From positions 4,284,501 through 4,348,500 of the forward strand of contig NC_016459.1 of NCBI RefSeq assembly GCF_000226115.1: DNA of 64,000 nt. Reading direction: 5' to 3'. A program made the translations under genes and the position numbers. Shown in pieces: positions 1 to 12,270 of this stretch (its first letter is position 1; every line of letters starts with the position of its first letter). The notes beneath the pieces are model-generated. The model was given only the letters and a program-made list of their open reading frames with translations, had not been told where the DNA came from and did not search any database. The DNA comes from Thermothielavioides terrestris NRRL 8126. Taxonomy: Eukaryota > Ascomycota > Sordariomycetes > Sordariales > Chaetomiaceae.

Positions 1-2299
1 GGATAGTATAAAGGACGTTACGATTATAGTTGAGGAGAAGGTCCTTGAGGAAGAAACCCCTAATTGTACTATAGTGCTTTAGGCTAGCTAAATTTGCTCA
101 ACTATAAAGGGGGTAAGGAAGGAGTAACCTCGTTAGAAGCTTATTGTCGAAATCCTCTATAGAAAGCTACCTAGTTTTTAATACTAGCCCTCTAGATATA
201 TAGGGACGTACGTTCTAAAAGGGGGGGAGGGCGTAGAAGCTACTACCTCTAATAGTTTTATTAGCGTTTAGCTATATTTCCTTCCTAATACCTATTGTTA
301 TATTAGCCTTCTACTCACTAGTAATATCTCTATTAGCTATATCTCATTTAGTCTTTATCCGTCTACTATCCTTTGCTCGTTTTTAGCCTTTAAGACCTTA
401 TTCTTTTTCGCTAGTACCTAAGTTTTCCTCCTAGAGGGTGACCCTACTCTTAGGAGCCTTATAGTCATTTATACCTTTTTCTTTTCACTTCTATCCTCTA
501 GATAGATAATTTCTATTATATAGGACTAAGTTTCTTAGAACTAAAGCTAAGGCTAAGAAAAATCTACGATTAGGGTATATAGTCTTTCAATTTACTATCT
601 ATAGGCTAAGCTCCTAGACTATATCCTACCCTCTGCCTATCTCTATCCGTTGTCTCTGTCCTTTAGCGACGTAAGCTCTTGCAATTAGCCTAGTACCACG
701 CTATTTGCTCCTTAATAGTATCCTTTAGTAGGATAAACTACTTTTGGCCTACCTCTTCTAGGTATAGCTTTAGCCTAAGATCGTTCTTTAGATCGTATAG
801 AAGGTAGCCCTATAAGATTAAGTTCTAAGCTAGGTACTTTTAATCGTTCCTATAGATATAAGTCTAAGTATATTTCTTTTCCAATTAAATATAGTTGATA
901 TACTTATTAATAAAGAAAGGAGTAAGAGAAGTATAGCTATTAAAGGGCTAAGTTATATAGATATCCCTATCTTTATTAAAAGGAGTTGTTAAACGTTAGT
1001 ACAATAGTTTATAGCTTTAATAAAGAACTTTATTGCTATAAGAGTATTAGTCTTCCTCTACTTAGAGGGTAAGTATAAAAGGGAAGTATAGCACTTACTT
1101 ACGACTCTATACCTAGATTAAAAGCGTTAACGTTCAGTTTAGGTATATAGCAAGATGATGTATCTAACGCCTAAGTAGTCTACTATTGTAATGCTCTACG
1201 AACATTAGACAAAGAACTAAGGTATTATAGTACTATTCGATTATATTAACTAGCTTATTATCGATATAAACTAATTGCTATATTCTATACTAATTTTACT
1301 AATTGCTTAGCAGGACCTACTAGATATATAGTAATCTAATGTTTAGTTGATAGATCTTAATTATACTATAGATAGCCTTATATTCAACTAAGATTATAGT
1401 ATATTTGTTAGTATAGCGCTTATCTTTTAGTATTAGCGGATCCCTTATCTTACTTTAGACTACCTAGATATACTTCTAGGCTATAAAGATCGTTGTTTTT
1501 AGTACTAGTAAGAGATTGATCTAGCAGTTTATAATTTTATATAATAGTAGCCTCTAGTCGCTTACTTTATTAGTGATTTCCTACAATGTATTGTAGGTAT
1601 ACTAGCTACTTAGCATTATAGTTTCTAGGTTGTAAATTTATATATAGGAGCTATATACGAATTCGAAAGGGAAGTAGAAGACCTAACTAAGAACCCGATT
1701 CGCTTAGAGAGAGGAGGGCATTAGAATAAAGTGGCGGGAAGGTTAGAGGAAGAAAATAGTTCTAGGATAGTAAGGAGGAGAGGAAAGCCTTAAGAATTTA
1801 GAGGGCGAATGTTTATTTCTAGCTAATTAGTAGGCGCTATAAGCCTTATTCGTTTTCTTTTGCCTAGTTTAGGAAAGAGCTAAGTAGCCCTCCTACCTTT
1901 GAAGGCTTGCCTACTCCTTTTTCTTAATCCTCTTGCTAGTTCTCTTACGATCGACTATTTCTTCTACTTCGCCTACTATGCTTTGGATTTTCTTACAATC
2001 GCTTCAATTGGTCTAGATCTTTCTGCCTAGAGAGCGACTTTTCTATTAAGCTAAATTTTTATATACTATTATAAGTATTGCTATAGGTTGTTGTAGGATT
2101 CCTAATTTCGTAGGGCCTATATAATCTTAGGCTAATGTAACCGCTACTCTAGGATAAAAGCAGTTGCTTAGAGAGCTTAAGTTTTATATACTACTAGGTT
2201 TATAGAGGCTTATAGAAGATAGCAATTAAGCGAGGTATTACACCTCTTTTATAGGGTAAAAGCTAGACTTAAAGATGCTAAGTTACCCTAGGGAGACTA

Positions 2300-4400
2300 G
2301 TCCTAAGCTTTTTCTATTTCTATAGACTTTGAAGAAGTACCTATAAGATATAATCAACTGGCGGCCCAACTGGATTTAGAGCCCTCAGCTTAGTACAAAC
2401 CCTAAGATCGTAAGCTACTTGTTCCTAGGCTAGCTAGAGGGAAGGTATATAATAGATCGGTTTTTCGAAGTTAGTTTTATAGATATAGGTGTTTCGCTCT
2501 TCGATATAGAAGGTATACTGCTCGCTAAGGAATAGCTAGAGAGCTAAATAATCCTAGACGTTATATAGTTTTTCTTTTATCCTTATAAGGACTATCTCTA
2601 GTTCTACCTATAGCCTATCTTAGATATTAGTCCTATACTAAAGGAGTTTTACTAATTTAACTAGAAGGTTATTATTAACTGTTGTCGTTTCTAGGTCTTC
2701 CTTTACTTCGTCGACGGAAGGCATTAGGCCATTATAATCTTCGACTAAGTCGTAGGCTAGCTTTACTACTTTGACTCTATACTTAAGAGTATAGAGATAT
2801 ATGTTAACATCTTGTTAAAGGTCTAGATTACTTTTTAATCTATCTATAGGTTCCTTTAGTCGTAGCTATATAAGGAGGTTATTGTTCACTACCTTTAGTA
2901 AAGTTTAGAATAGGAATATAGATAGTTCGCCTTTAAGTTTATATAGGCCTTTCTTTAAAAGCTTTAGCCCCACCTTCTAAATAGATAGATATAGTTTAGG
3001 CTACCCTAGCTTTAGCTATATTAGGGAGATAGCAAGATAATTATATAGCAGTGTATATTGCACTTGTAGTTAGGAGCTTATAAGAATGCTCTTAGCACCT
3101 TCAAGGATTGCCTACTCTACGCTAAGGGAATCTCTTTGTTACAATAGAATAAAGGGAAGATGTATAAGCTCCCTCTAGACCTATTGTCTTCGACCTAAGA
3201 ACCTACGTAGCCTATACTCTTAGAGTACAACGAAGATAAGATAATCAAAGTCCTTTAAGCCAACGACGTATTTATATCTAATATCCTCGAATTTAATAAC
3301 TTGCCTACGTATCTCTATAACTACTTCAGTAATATAGAACTTAGGATTCTAGCTATATACTCAGTAGCGTTTAAGGAAGTTCAACTCCCTAACTAGAGCG
3401 AGAAAGGAGTAATCGCTATTACCTAAATTATCTTTACGCCCTAGTCAAAGAAGGATATAGTATATTAGGTATATTACTATAGGGTTGTAGGACTTCTACT
3501 AGACAGATAGTTTAGTAGTATACTACCTTTATAAGACCTTGTAGACGACCTTAGACAATAGCTATAGGGTATATTTCTAGCACCTAGTACTGTTCTACCC
3601 CTCTAACTAGAGGACTAGCCAGTTGCTTTAAGTCTATTAGTAGTACTTATAAAGGATCTTAACAATATATCGACCTAGTAGGATATTAAAGCTAAGATTA
3701 TAGAGATTGCTATACTATAAGCGACTACGATATAAAGGCTTATCGATGCCCCTATAAATAAGATAGACTAGGAGCACCTCCTTAGGAGTAAGCTAGTTAA
3801 GAACTTTAGGGCATTGGTATAAGCAGCCTTTAAGAAGATAGTACTTGATCCCTACCTTTAGGAAAAGGAGACACTTATCTATATACTTATAAGGAGGCTA
3901 GACTACCTTAAGATGCCTTATACTCTAGTATAGAAGTATCTTTAGGTATAAGGATTATCTATATTATTTAGCTAAACGTCACCCTTAGTATAGCACTATA
4001 GTAAACGCCTTTATAAGGAGCCTACGAAGCCTAGACGTCTGCTTTGCCTACTACTATACGACTTATACAACTGTACCTTCGCCTATAAATATAAGTATCT
4101 AATATAGTAGCAAGGCTAGGACATATATATTAAGGAGGTAGAGAAGTATAAGAGATAGTGTAATTAACTACTATAGCTAGCTAGACCTTCGTAAGCTAAG
4201 AGAGTTGTATATAGAGAGTAACTTAAGGGGTAGCGACAATAAGAGGCGTATATCAAAGAGCTTTTAAGGTGTAAGCTTGCCTATAGGAGTGTATAGCAAG
4301 CTTAAAAGGGAAGTGTAGATTAGAGTAATAGACTACTTAGATATAGGGGACCTAGTTTTTCTATTTTTCTATTTATCTTAGAGCGTTATATCCGTTGCTA
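2300..4400 (+). pseudogene. RIP-decayed frame with Ulp1-like peptidase signature
   Basis: A forward frame here is interrupted by many TAG/TAA stops, as expected from RIP of CAG and TGG codons, but still reads protein-like for hundreds of codons. Near 2,700-2,760 it contains a VDGRH segment, a hydrophobic strand and then YYFDS. This resembles the His and Asp region of C48/Ulp1 cysteine peptidases (HW...FDS). Downstream the frame continues with acidic and hydrophobic stretches to about 3,480 and beyond. Ulp1 domains are carried by some eukaryotic DNA transposons (Mutator-like and KDZ groups). Assigning this relic to such an element is inference, because no transposase motif was recognised. It is certainly not functional. 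Confidence 0.4.
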
Positions 4401-4865
4401 GAGGAGGTCTAACCCTCTAGTTATATATATTTAAGTGGGCTAAGCCTATCTTCTTTATTATTAAATAAGATATTAAGTAATTGTCAATATACGTTCATTG
4501 ACACTACGTTGATAGTTCTCCTTCTTCTAGGAAGGCTATTGAGCCTCTCCTTTTATTGTCCTACCTCTGCCTAGACAATAGGCATTTAAGCTATTAAGCT
4601 CTGATCGTATTCTCATTGTCTTCTGTCTTTTCTATTACATCCTACTAGACGTACCTAAGCTATATGTCTTCCTCTTAGGAGATATCCTTCCTATTACTCG
4701 ATACGTACTATCTTTATCTGTCCAAAGGAGCACTATATTCCTCTAGGAGCTATCTTACGCGCCTAGTCCTAGGTGTGGTGGGGTAGGTTGGTGTAGAGGT
4801 TTTGCACCATTTCACTAGCTACGTCTAATCAATGAACGATAGGCCCAATAGGCAGAGACGCTCTC

Positions 4866-6560
4866 TCTATTCAACTTCGAGCTAAAGTACTAGCTAGGAT
4901 CCTAGGCCTTATACTTTAATATACTCTCTTAGTATAAATAGGACGAGCCTAAAGATAGCTAGTATATCGCCTAGCTACTCCCTCTAATTAAAGTATACTA
5001 GACTAACATATAGGAGGAAGCTAGGTTATCTATAGGAGAGACGCTCTTCAAGGATAAGTAGCTCGCTGCCCTATAGGATAAAGGTATTGTCGAAGATAAG
5101 TACTACGCTTACTAGCTTTAAGCCGTTTATAATAGAGCCTAGAAGTTTCTAAAGGAGGCGAATATAGTATAGACCTAGATTATAGACTACTCCCTTAATA
5201 TATAAAGTATACTCTAGTTCTATAGCTATCTCTAGCTCCCTATATAGGAGCCTTTAACTACTACGATTATCTAGCAGATCTATAACTTAGCTATATTGAG
5301 ATACCTAAGGTATAATAGGCTATTTAAAATACTTTAGAGAGATTATTACTAGGACCTTATATCGTCTAATATAAAGTAGTTTATTAGGAACTATAATCAG
5401 TGCTACTAAAGCAAGATCTCTTAATAGCTACGTTAAAGGCTTTTATAATCTTCGCCTATCCTTAATCGCTTTTAGAAATAGATCTCTATTAACTTTATAA
5501 CCAACCTCTCTATAAAGGATAAGGGAGCGCCTAGCTACTTTATAGTAATTACCAACTACCTCTTTAAATATATATAGCTTAAAGCGATATACTTAATAGA
5601 AGTAGAAGAGTATACCCTTCAGTTCTATAACGTATAGTAGCACTTCTATAGGTTCTTAACTTAAATTATAACTAACTGTAGGTTAGACTAGCTAAGTAGG
5701 TTCTAGACTATACTATATAAAGCGATAGGGGTAGAGTAGCTTCTATCAACGTTTTATTATCTCTAGATAGATAGAGGGATAAAGTAGATTAATTAAAAGG
5801 TATAGACGATCCTCTAGATCTTTATTTCCTTTATATAGTACAACTAGCTTAAATATCTCCTAGCCTACTGGTTTATATTTAATAATAGGAACTTATCTAT
5901 AACTAGAGTAAGTTTGAACTACCTTCTCTACAAGTTTAATATAAGTCCTATACAACTTATTACAATCCTAATAGCGCCTATAGCCTCCTTAGAAGGCTAT
6001 ACTACTAGGTTCCTCTACTATCTAAAGAAGGGAATAGAGTAGACCTAAGTGGCTATTGCATATATATAGTAGTAGTAGTAGGTAAATATAAACTACTCCT
6101 ATTGTCTAGCTAAGTAGTTCTAAGTTAGGGATAAGGTATAGCTCTCCCTATATAATATAAAGACGAACCACCCTAGTAAGAAGCTCGACTAGCTAAATGC
6201 CAAGTATAAGGTAGTTGTAGTATCTACCCCCCTAACGATAACGCTCGACATATTAAACGGCCTATACCCAACCTTCTATATTAACCTAGTTAAGCAAGTA
6301 GCCTCCGACCTACTCCCTTTATAGAAAGTTATAGATAAGCAACTAGACTCTATATAGGTTATATAAGAGGAGGGTATTCCCTAGTAAAAGTATAGGGTAG
6401 AGACGATCCTTAAAGCTTAGAATATAAAGGGGAGGGGGAACAACTACGATATATATATCAAATAGGTAGGTTATAACAAACCAACGTAGGAGCCCTTAGA
6501 GAACGTCTTAGATACTACTACGTTTAACGAGTTTAAATAGGAATAGAGAGATATATAGTA
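4866..6560 (+). mobile_element. RIP-decayed Ty3/Gypsy chromovirus pol fragment
   Basis: Ignoring the many stop codons, one forward frame follows the order of the 3' part of a Ty3/Gypsy pol gene. First comes an RNase H end (FELKY...LGS, about 4,880-4,930). Next is an integrase region with the zinc-binding end (NQC at about 5,389, its partner Cys apparently lost) and the catalytic core that follows at about 5,480-5,950. Last is a chromodomain-like end (YRVETIL...VGYNKP...EPLENV, about 6,390-6,510). The chromodomain places it among chromoviruses. No LTR pair was identified and reverse transcriptase was not clearly seen upstream. The copy is a fossil broken throughout by RIP-type changes. Confidence 0.65.
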
Positions 6561-8978
6561 CAATAATAGGCTAATGTCGAACTAGAGAAGGAAGAGGAAA
6601 CGTTATATTTATATATAAACTACCCTATAAAGACTAACAACTTAGACAAATATAACTACCTAGGTATAGGGAAACTATAATACGCTTAAATCTAGTTATT
6701 TTCCTAAAACTAAATAGAATATAGCTATATATAAAAAGATAATAAGACGTACAACTAGCGCTACCTACTCTAGCTCTATAATAGGTCCTATATCTAGTAA
6801 GTCCTCCTCCTTATCTTTAAATAGGTATATAGGCAGAGTAGGTATATATAAAAGCAGAATAGGTATATAAGGGGTATAGAGCAAAGGCAATATATACGCT
6901 TGACAGATATATAAAATGTTTTCTATAGAGGAGGACAAGTGTCGTCTATAGTACAGGTCGTAAAGAGATATATATATATAGGGTAAATAACAGGGGCGGG
7001 ACCCCTAAGGGGTATAGATAGGCAAAGGGGAGGTAAGTATAATAATATACTCTGTAAGGCGTAAATTCATCTTAAGGACAGTTACTTAAGACTATACTAT
7101 AGTATAAATAGCCTTTATAATATACTGATTCTCCTACTAGGAGGAATTAAGATATTATACTATATACTTAACAAGGCGACTATAGTACTATATAGCGAGA
7201 TTGTCCTAAGGGGCCTAGTATAGAACTAGGGCTTCTCGCTAGCTTGGGGTCGAAGGTGTAGGGGAGGTGACTAGGGGCGCGTTGGAGGCAAAGGCGAAGC
7301 GTACTAGAGATTAGTATATAAAGGCTATACCAATCGCGCTACAAAAGCTATATATAAAGGCGATAAACAACGCTTTTAAGATAGTATAGTAGGCTAGCTT
7401 AGTTTCAGTTTTCTTATAAGTAGGCTCTATAATAGCTTTATTATTAATATAGAATTTAATTAGATACTTTAAGCTAGTATATAGAGAGAGGTTAGTTACC
7501 TAGAGTACTAAATCCTAGCGATATTTAATATACAACTTAGTATACTTTATATAGCTCTCTCTATATCCTTAGATATATTTAACGAAGTTACTATATATAA
7601 GCTACTCAACGTAGTTTAGGCAGATATCCCCTTCCTCTTTAGGAAAGGCATTATCCTTGTTGTCTAAGTCGCCTTTAACAATATAGCCGCTAATAGCGTA
7701 GTAAAAGGAGTTATTACGATTATTACAGTTCTATCTAAGATACTATTAGCTTCTAGCCTAGAGCTAAAGTAAGCCTAATAAGGGATAATATACGTTGTAG
7801 TCCTAGTTGTCGTCTTCTCTAGGACGACGTCCCTCTCTATTACTACTAAGCAAAGTAATTATAGCCAATATTTTAAAGAGTATAAACAAGGACAAAGCAA
7901 ATAAGTTTCAAGAATATATTGCTATTATAAAGAGAATAGAAAGCTACTATAGAGGTCGGAGTAAGTAGATAAAATGTATATAGGACATATATATAAAGAA
8001 AGCGGTAGAAAGCTAAGTATATATAAGGAGAAAGAGTTATAAGAACGAACTAGGTATATAGCAGGTCCTTATTAGGTTTATATCAAAGTTAAAGTAGTAG
8101 CGTCGTAGATATAGAATAGTCGTATAAAGAAATAACGAATATTATTAATAGAGTGTAGAACAAACGTACAACGAAAATAGTATAGGCGATATAGGCATTG
8201 CTATATATAAGAAGGTTGAGAAATAGGTATAAGATAGAGACGAAGTAGGAAGAGCCAACGTATAGAGAGGATAGAGGATAGGAATATAAAGGAGGGATAG
8301 GGGTATACAGTAGAAGTAAGAAGAAAACGTAGGGTACAAAGTTTATAGAGAAGGAGGGGGTTTTAATAGTATAAGGGGGGGCTAGGTTATATATAATCAG
8401 TAGGTATACCTAGTATAATATAGTTGCGATATACAAATATATAAAGTAGGGAAGAGCTAATTAGCGATTTACTAAGGCAATATAAATAAACAACTTGAGT
8501 TTAGGTAGTAGGACGACTATAAGTGGTAAAGCCTCAGTAGGCAACTATACTAGGCTACCCCAATAATAAGGTAGGCGCTATACAACCGAGTAGTAGGTAC
8601 TAGTGTATATTATAACTAGCGCTATACTAGACCTGAACTACGCTTAATATAGCGTTATATATACTCCAATTCAACTGCCTAACAAGGTAGGGGAGGTATA
8701 TTATAGGCTAGACTATACCTAGGCTAGGTATATAGGGCTATACCTAGGATCTATAGCGGCCCTAGGACGGACCTATAGCAGGCCCACCTCGCGCCTAGAA
8801 TAACATCGGTCCAAACCCACTTCGCGAGCCCTTAAAAAACTCTGCGCGTAGGGACCGCAGCCTGTACTTCTCCTTTTTCCTTCCTTAAGGTAGTTGAATA
8901 GAACATTGTACGCTTATCTGTAGACGCTATAAGGCTAGCACGTTACAAGCACTTAGCTTTCGATCCTTTGCTTAACTA

Positions 8979-9549
8979 CGGCGCTCTAAATCGAGCACCG
9001 TCTAAAAACGTAGCACTCGTTTACAACTGACTGCTAACTAAATAAATAAACCAAGCCCACTCTCAAAATCGCTCCTCGCTATATGCAATAAAACAGTGCC
9101 TACTTTACCTATCGCTCCTTCTTGCAGTTGCTTATCTGCCTATGGCTTCTGCGCACCCTGCTAACCGCTCCCACAGCTACGCACCCTGCCTGCGGCATCC
9201 ACAGTTGCGCAACCTGCCTGTGGCTCCCAGAGGTATTGCAAGGTGAAGGTAGCTAAAATGTCTTTAATTGCATAGAGCGAGGGGCGATTCTTAAGGTTGC
9301 AGCGGGGCCTGCTGGTTGCTGTGGCGATCGATTGGTTGGCAGTTAACGTCGCCCACTACCTTCCCAAACACACCAGGATCTCAAACACCGGACCGATTCC
9401 AGCTGCTCTCAGCTGGCGAAATTCTCTTGGCAAAATTTCGTAGACCGTTTCGGGCCGGTGTTTGAGATCCTGGTGTGTTCGGGAAGGTAGTGGGCGACGT
9501 TAGTTGCAAACGGATTTGGTTCGTGGACAGTGCTTCGTTTAGAGCGCCG
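8979..9549. mobile_element. TA-flanked TIR element, copy 1 (with nested palindrome)
   Basis: This is a 571-bp non-autonomous element bounded by TA at 8,977-8,978 and 9,550-9,551. Its ends are inverted repeats of roughly 50 bp (CGGCGCTCTAAAT at the left, its complement ATTTAGAGCGCCG-like at the right), continuing inward to GTTTACAACT / AGTTGCAAAC. The middle carries a few GCACCCTGC...CCACAG minisatellite units and the shared motif CATAGAGCGAGGGGCGATT. The same architecture is found again at 31,001-31,688. No transposase is encoded. The left end carries more C-to-T type differences than the right, consistent with RIP leaking from the adjacent block. The TA flank suits a Tc1/mariner-like (pogo/Fot) mobiliser, which is inference. 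Confidence 0.75.
9346..9500. mobile_element. 155-bp palindromic MITE nested in copy 1
   Basis: Arms of 46 bp at 9,346-9,391 and 9,455-9,500 are perfect inverted copies except for one mismatch (A at 9,366). With the flanking TA at 9,344-9,345 and 9,501-9,502 the symmetry is 48 bp. The loop of about 63 bp contains a smaller hairpin (CGAAATT...AATTTCG). The related element at 31,001 lacks this palindrome at the equivalent place (GGTCAGTTGCAAACGGG), so it is an insertion into copy 1. The flanks can be read as a TA or TTA duplication. Confidence 0.75.
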
Positions 9550-9653
9550 TACCCAACCGGTTTCTCTTCTTCCAACCACCTTCCAGCCCGACTCTCGTCC
9601 CCCACCTTCTCCCTCTTGTGCGCACATGAAGAGAATCATCTGTGGCCGCAACC

Positions 9654-10664
9654 ATGACCACTACTGCCACCGATGCCGCAAATAGGTTTGCCCAGGAAGT
9701 CGCTCGTCTTCGAGCCGAATACCAGGCGAAGCGACAGAAGTCCAACGCCTTCCCTCCTGCAGGACGTCCCATTCTGGACATGGAGCTCGTTCCAGGCGAT
9801 AAACCAGCCGTAGGGATCTGGTACGAAGACGGCACGCAACTGGGCCAATACGTTCGCCTCTTTGATATACCAGGAACCCTGTCTGGCGATATCCTTCGCC
9901 TTGAGCGCCCCCTCCCGGCGGTGGACGGTCATTACGAAATTGAAGGAGACGTTATTCGCAATCTCGACGAATGCCCAGACTACCCAATAGAACCCGAAGA
10001 CGACTTCGAGGATGTGTCCGACCTCATTGCCAAGCTGCCGCGCATTGATGTCGACCCCTCCAAGCATTTCCTTAAGAAAGGGAAATACAGAAGCGAGATT
10101 GAGAACCTCCTCAAGTGCCAGGGAGGCTCATGCCCCGGCACTGTTCTTTCTCCGCATCTTGTCCGTCTCCTCGGCACTTCCGCCGATGGACAGCTGGTCT
10201 TCGAGAAGCTGTCAACTCGCGGATCAATTCTGGGGCGCTTCCACTCCCTCGAGACCTACAAGCGCTGGATTCTCCACATCATCGACGCCCTCTCCTGCCT
10301 TCACTCCCTCGGCATCGTCCACCGGGATCTCCGGATCGACAACTGCCTCTTCACCCCGGACGGTAGCCGCCTCGTGGTCTGCGACCTTGAGAGCCGCTGG
10401 GGGCAGCGCGCCGCCCCGGAGATTGCCTTCGACGGGGGGGTGGACAACTCGGGATGGACGACCCGGTCCGACATCTACGACATTGGAAACTGCATCAAGT
10501 GCATGGTGTACGCCAACGCGCCCATCACGAACCAAGTCGAGTGGCCCGTGCCTGAACCACTCCAAGCTGTCGTCGAAGCTTGCATGCGCAAATCGCCTGA
10601 CGACCGGCCGACACTGCTCGAGCTGCGGAAGATGGTGGAGGCAATTCGCGTTGACGGCTGTTGA
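9654..10664 (+). CDS. protein kinase-like protein (possible pseudokinase)
   Basis: Single-exon gene of 336 residues. The first ATG of the frame is at 9,654 with a good context (ACC before ATG). The C-terminal half has the C-lobe of a eukaryotic protein kinase: a catalytic loop HRDLRIDNCLF (His about residue 223), a metal-binding position DLE in place of DFG (about 244), AAPEIAF as the APE motif (about 255), SDIYDIGNCI as the helix-F aspartate region, and a DDRP arginine motif near the end. No glycine loop or clear beta-3 lysine is visible in the N-terminal half, which is acidic. It may therefore be a weak kinase or a pseudokinase; substrate and pathway are unknown. The start lies about 100 bp downstream of the TIR element ending at 9,549, so that element supplies the near promoter. 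Confidence 0.8.
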   Translation: MTTTATDAANRFAQEVARLRAEYQAKRQKSNAFPPAGRPILDMELVPGDKPAVGIWYEDGTQLGQYVRLFDIPGTLSGDILRLERPLPAVDGHYEIEGDVIRNLDECPDYPIEPEDDFEDVSDLIAKLPRIDVDPSKHFLKKGKYRSEIENLLKCQGGSCPGTVLSPHLVRLLGTSADGQLVFEKLSTRGSILGRFHSLETYKRWILHIIDALSCLHSLGIVHRDLRIDNCLFTPDGSRLVVCDLESRWGQRAAPEIAFDGGVDNSGWTTRSDIYDIGNCIKCMVYANAPITNQVEWPVPEPLQAVVEACMRKSPDDRPTLLELRKMVEAIRVDGC

Positions 10665-10919
10665 CCAAACACTCTATGTATTTTTTCTAGGTCCCAGTTT
10701 TGTTGTTGCATTTGGAAGTGAGAGAGAGTTACGGGTAATTGACGGCTCACCGCGGATCAGAGGTTCGATCATTGCTTTCCTTGCTTTCGGACTCTAGGGA
10801 CAGAGGTATCGCTAGTTATTCGCCCATCAATCCTACAGCCAGAGGGAAAGGCGCTTTGGATGGCCACTGCCTGTCCCAGTCAACAACAACCCCCTTCCCC
10901 CACAGACCACAGACACGCC

Positions 10920-12270
10920 TCAACTCAGCGTATTTCTAACCATCGTTTTCAGCGCGCCGTCCACATACGACGGACTCCGCCACGCACTCCAGTCGTGGTT
11001 CAGCAGGCCCCAGCCCTCCTCGTAGTCCTGAATCCCCGACCGGATGTAGTAGCTGCCCGCCAGCACCCAGATCAGCCACCCGGCCTTCTGCGCCGGCAGG
11101 AAGCTGGCCAAGCAGCTGGCGTACACGCCCCTCCAGGTGCTGGCGTCCATCTGGAACCCAAACTCAGTCATCATGACGGGGAAGACATTAATCCCGCTCC
11201 CGCCCTGCAGGGCCTGGAAGCCGTCCCGGAGCAGGTTGCTCTGCAGGCTGGCGCAGCTGCCGATGCTGTTCTCGTAGTTGTGCAGCTCGAGCACGAGCTT
11301 GTCGGCGTAACCCGGGAAGTCGGCGCGGCTGAAGACGGCGGAGCCCGGCGTCAGCGCCGTGCCCTGCACCACGGGCGTCAGGAACGTGTCGAACGACAGG
11401 CCCGACAGGAAGATCAGCGGCGCCGGGTTCGCCGCGTGCACGGCTGCGGCACCTTGCCGCATGTACTCGTACCAGCTCTGCCAGTTGTACGACGACCGGT
11501 CGAGCGCCGCGTTGTTGGTCGGCTCGCGCGGCTCGTTGCGCAGGCCCATCGACGTCAGCGCCGGCCAGGATTTGCCCTGGGTTTTGTTATTCGGCGGGTT
11601 AGTATGGGATTGCAACAGGAAAGTTGAATAAGAAGCGGTCACGCACGTGGTTCGCCATGTAGGCCAGCCCGCGGGTCCAGTTGGCCACGGAGAAGTAGGT
11701 GTCCCCCCACCAGCTGTTGCCGTCGGTGCTGGAGCAGCACCACATGGCCTTGGAGACGTGGTTGTCGAGGTGGAGGTAGATCTGCTGCTTGGCGAGCTCG
11801 GCGGCGACGGCGTCGAAGACCTGCAGCCGCGTGGTGGTCGCGCTGAACTGCGGGTTCTTGGCCAGCACCTGGTTGAGCACGCGCGTGCCGTTGGCCTGGC
11901 CGAGCGCCTGCACGAACGCCTTCTGGATGGTGATGTCGTTGCCGCCGTTGGCGTAGATCTCGTCGACCATCTGGATCGCGAAGGTCAGGCGCACCGCGTT
12001 CATGCCGAGGCTCTTGATCTTTTGCACGATGCTCTCGATGGACTGGTACTGCAGGCCCTCGGGAATCATGACGTCGGCGTGTCCCGGCCAGTTCGCGCCG
12101 GCGTACGTCACGTTCTTGCCGGAGGCGTCGAGGATCCAACGGCCGGAGGTGACGAAGGGGCCGTTGGGCCAGTCCGCGCGCCTGGACAGTTCATCCTGCG
12201 CGAAGGGTGAAGAATTTGGGGCAGCAGCACTGAGGCTGGCCAGTGACAACAGCGCGAGTACGGGCTTCAT
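10920..12270 (-). CDS. secreted glycoside hydrolase family 5 protein
   Basis: Two exons, complement(join(10920..11576,11647..12270)), 426 residues. The start at 12,270 gives a signal peptide (MKPVLALLSLASLSAAAP); the upstream in-frame extension has no ATG. The intron (11,577-11,646, 70 bp) has GTGCGT, a CTAAC branch point and CCCAG, and is phase 0. GH5 hallmarks follow in order: GANWPGH near the N-terminus, HLDNHVSK, the acid/base motif GLRNEPREP soon after the splice junction (about residue 220), LHNYEN, and the nucleophile motif MTEFGF. The family hydrolyses beta-glycans with retention of configuration; the exact substrate (glucan, mannan or other) cannot be read here. N-glycosylation sequons (NGT, NWT) fit a secreted enzyme. 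No carbohydrate-binding module or C-terminal anchor is seen. Confidence 0.88.

Larger units (their letters stand above)
1..8900. repeat. AT-rich RIP-like block of decayed transposons
   Basis: This stretch is strongly AT-rich and saturated with TpA dinucleotides (endless CTA, TAG and TATA), while CpA and TpG are scarce. That is the signature left by repeat-induced point mutation in Pezizomycotina. The only open frame above 60 codons is a low-complexity one on the minus strand at 8,145-8,339, which I do not regard as a gene. Several frames keep protein-like composition once stops are ignored; the two recognisable ones are listed separately. The GC content rises sharply at about 8,750-8,850, where the gene-rich island begins. 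I see no intact gene, tRNA or rRNA in the block. Confidence 0.85.

Noticed and set aside
8145..8339. 64-codon Tyr/Ser/Leu-rich frame in the AT-rich block
   Set aside because: It is low-complexity, surrounded by RIP-type sequence and has no homologous feature.
11639..12210. Arg-rich and Val/Gly-rich frames overlapping the GH5 gene
   Set aside because: They are shadows of a GC-rich coding exon; the GH5 frame carries the family motifs.
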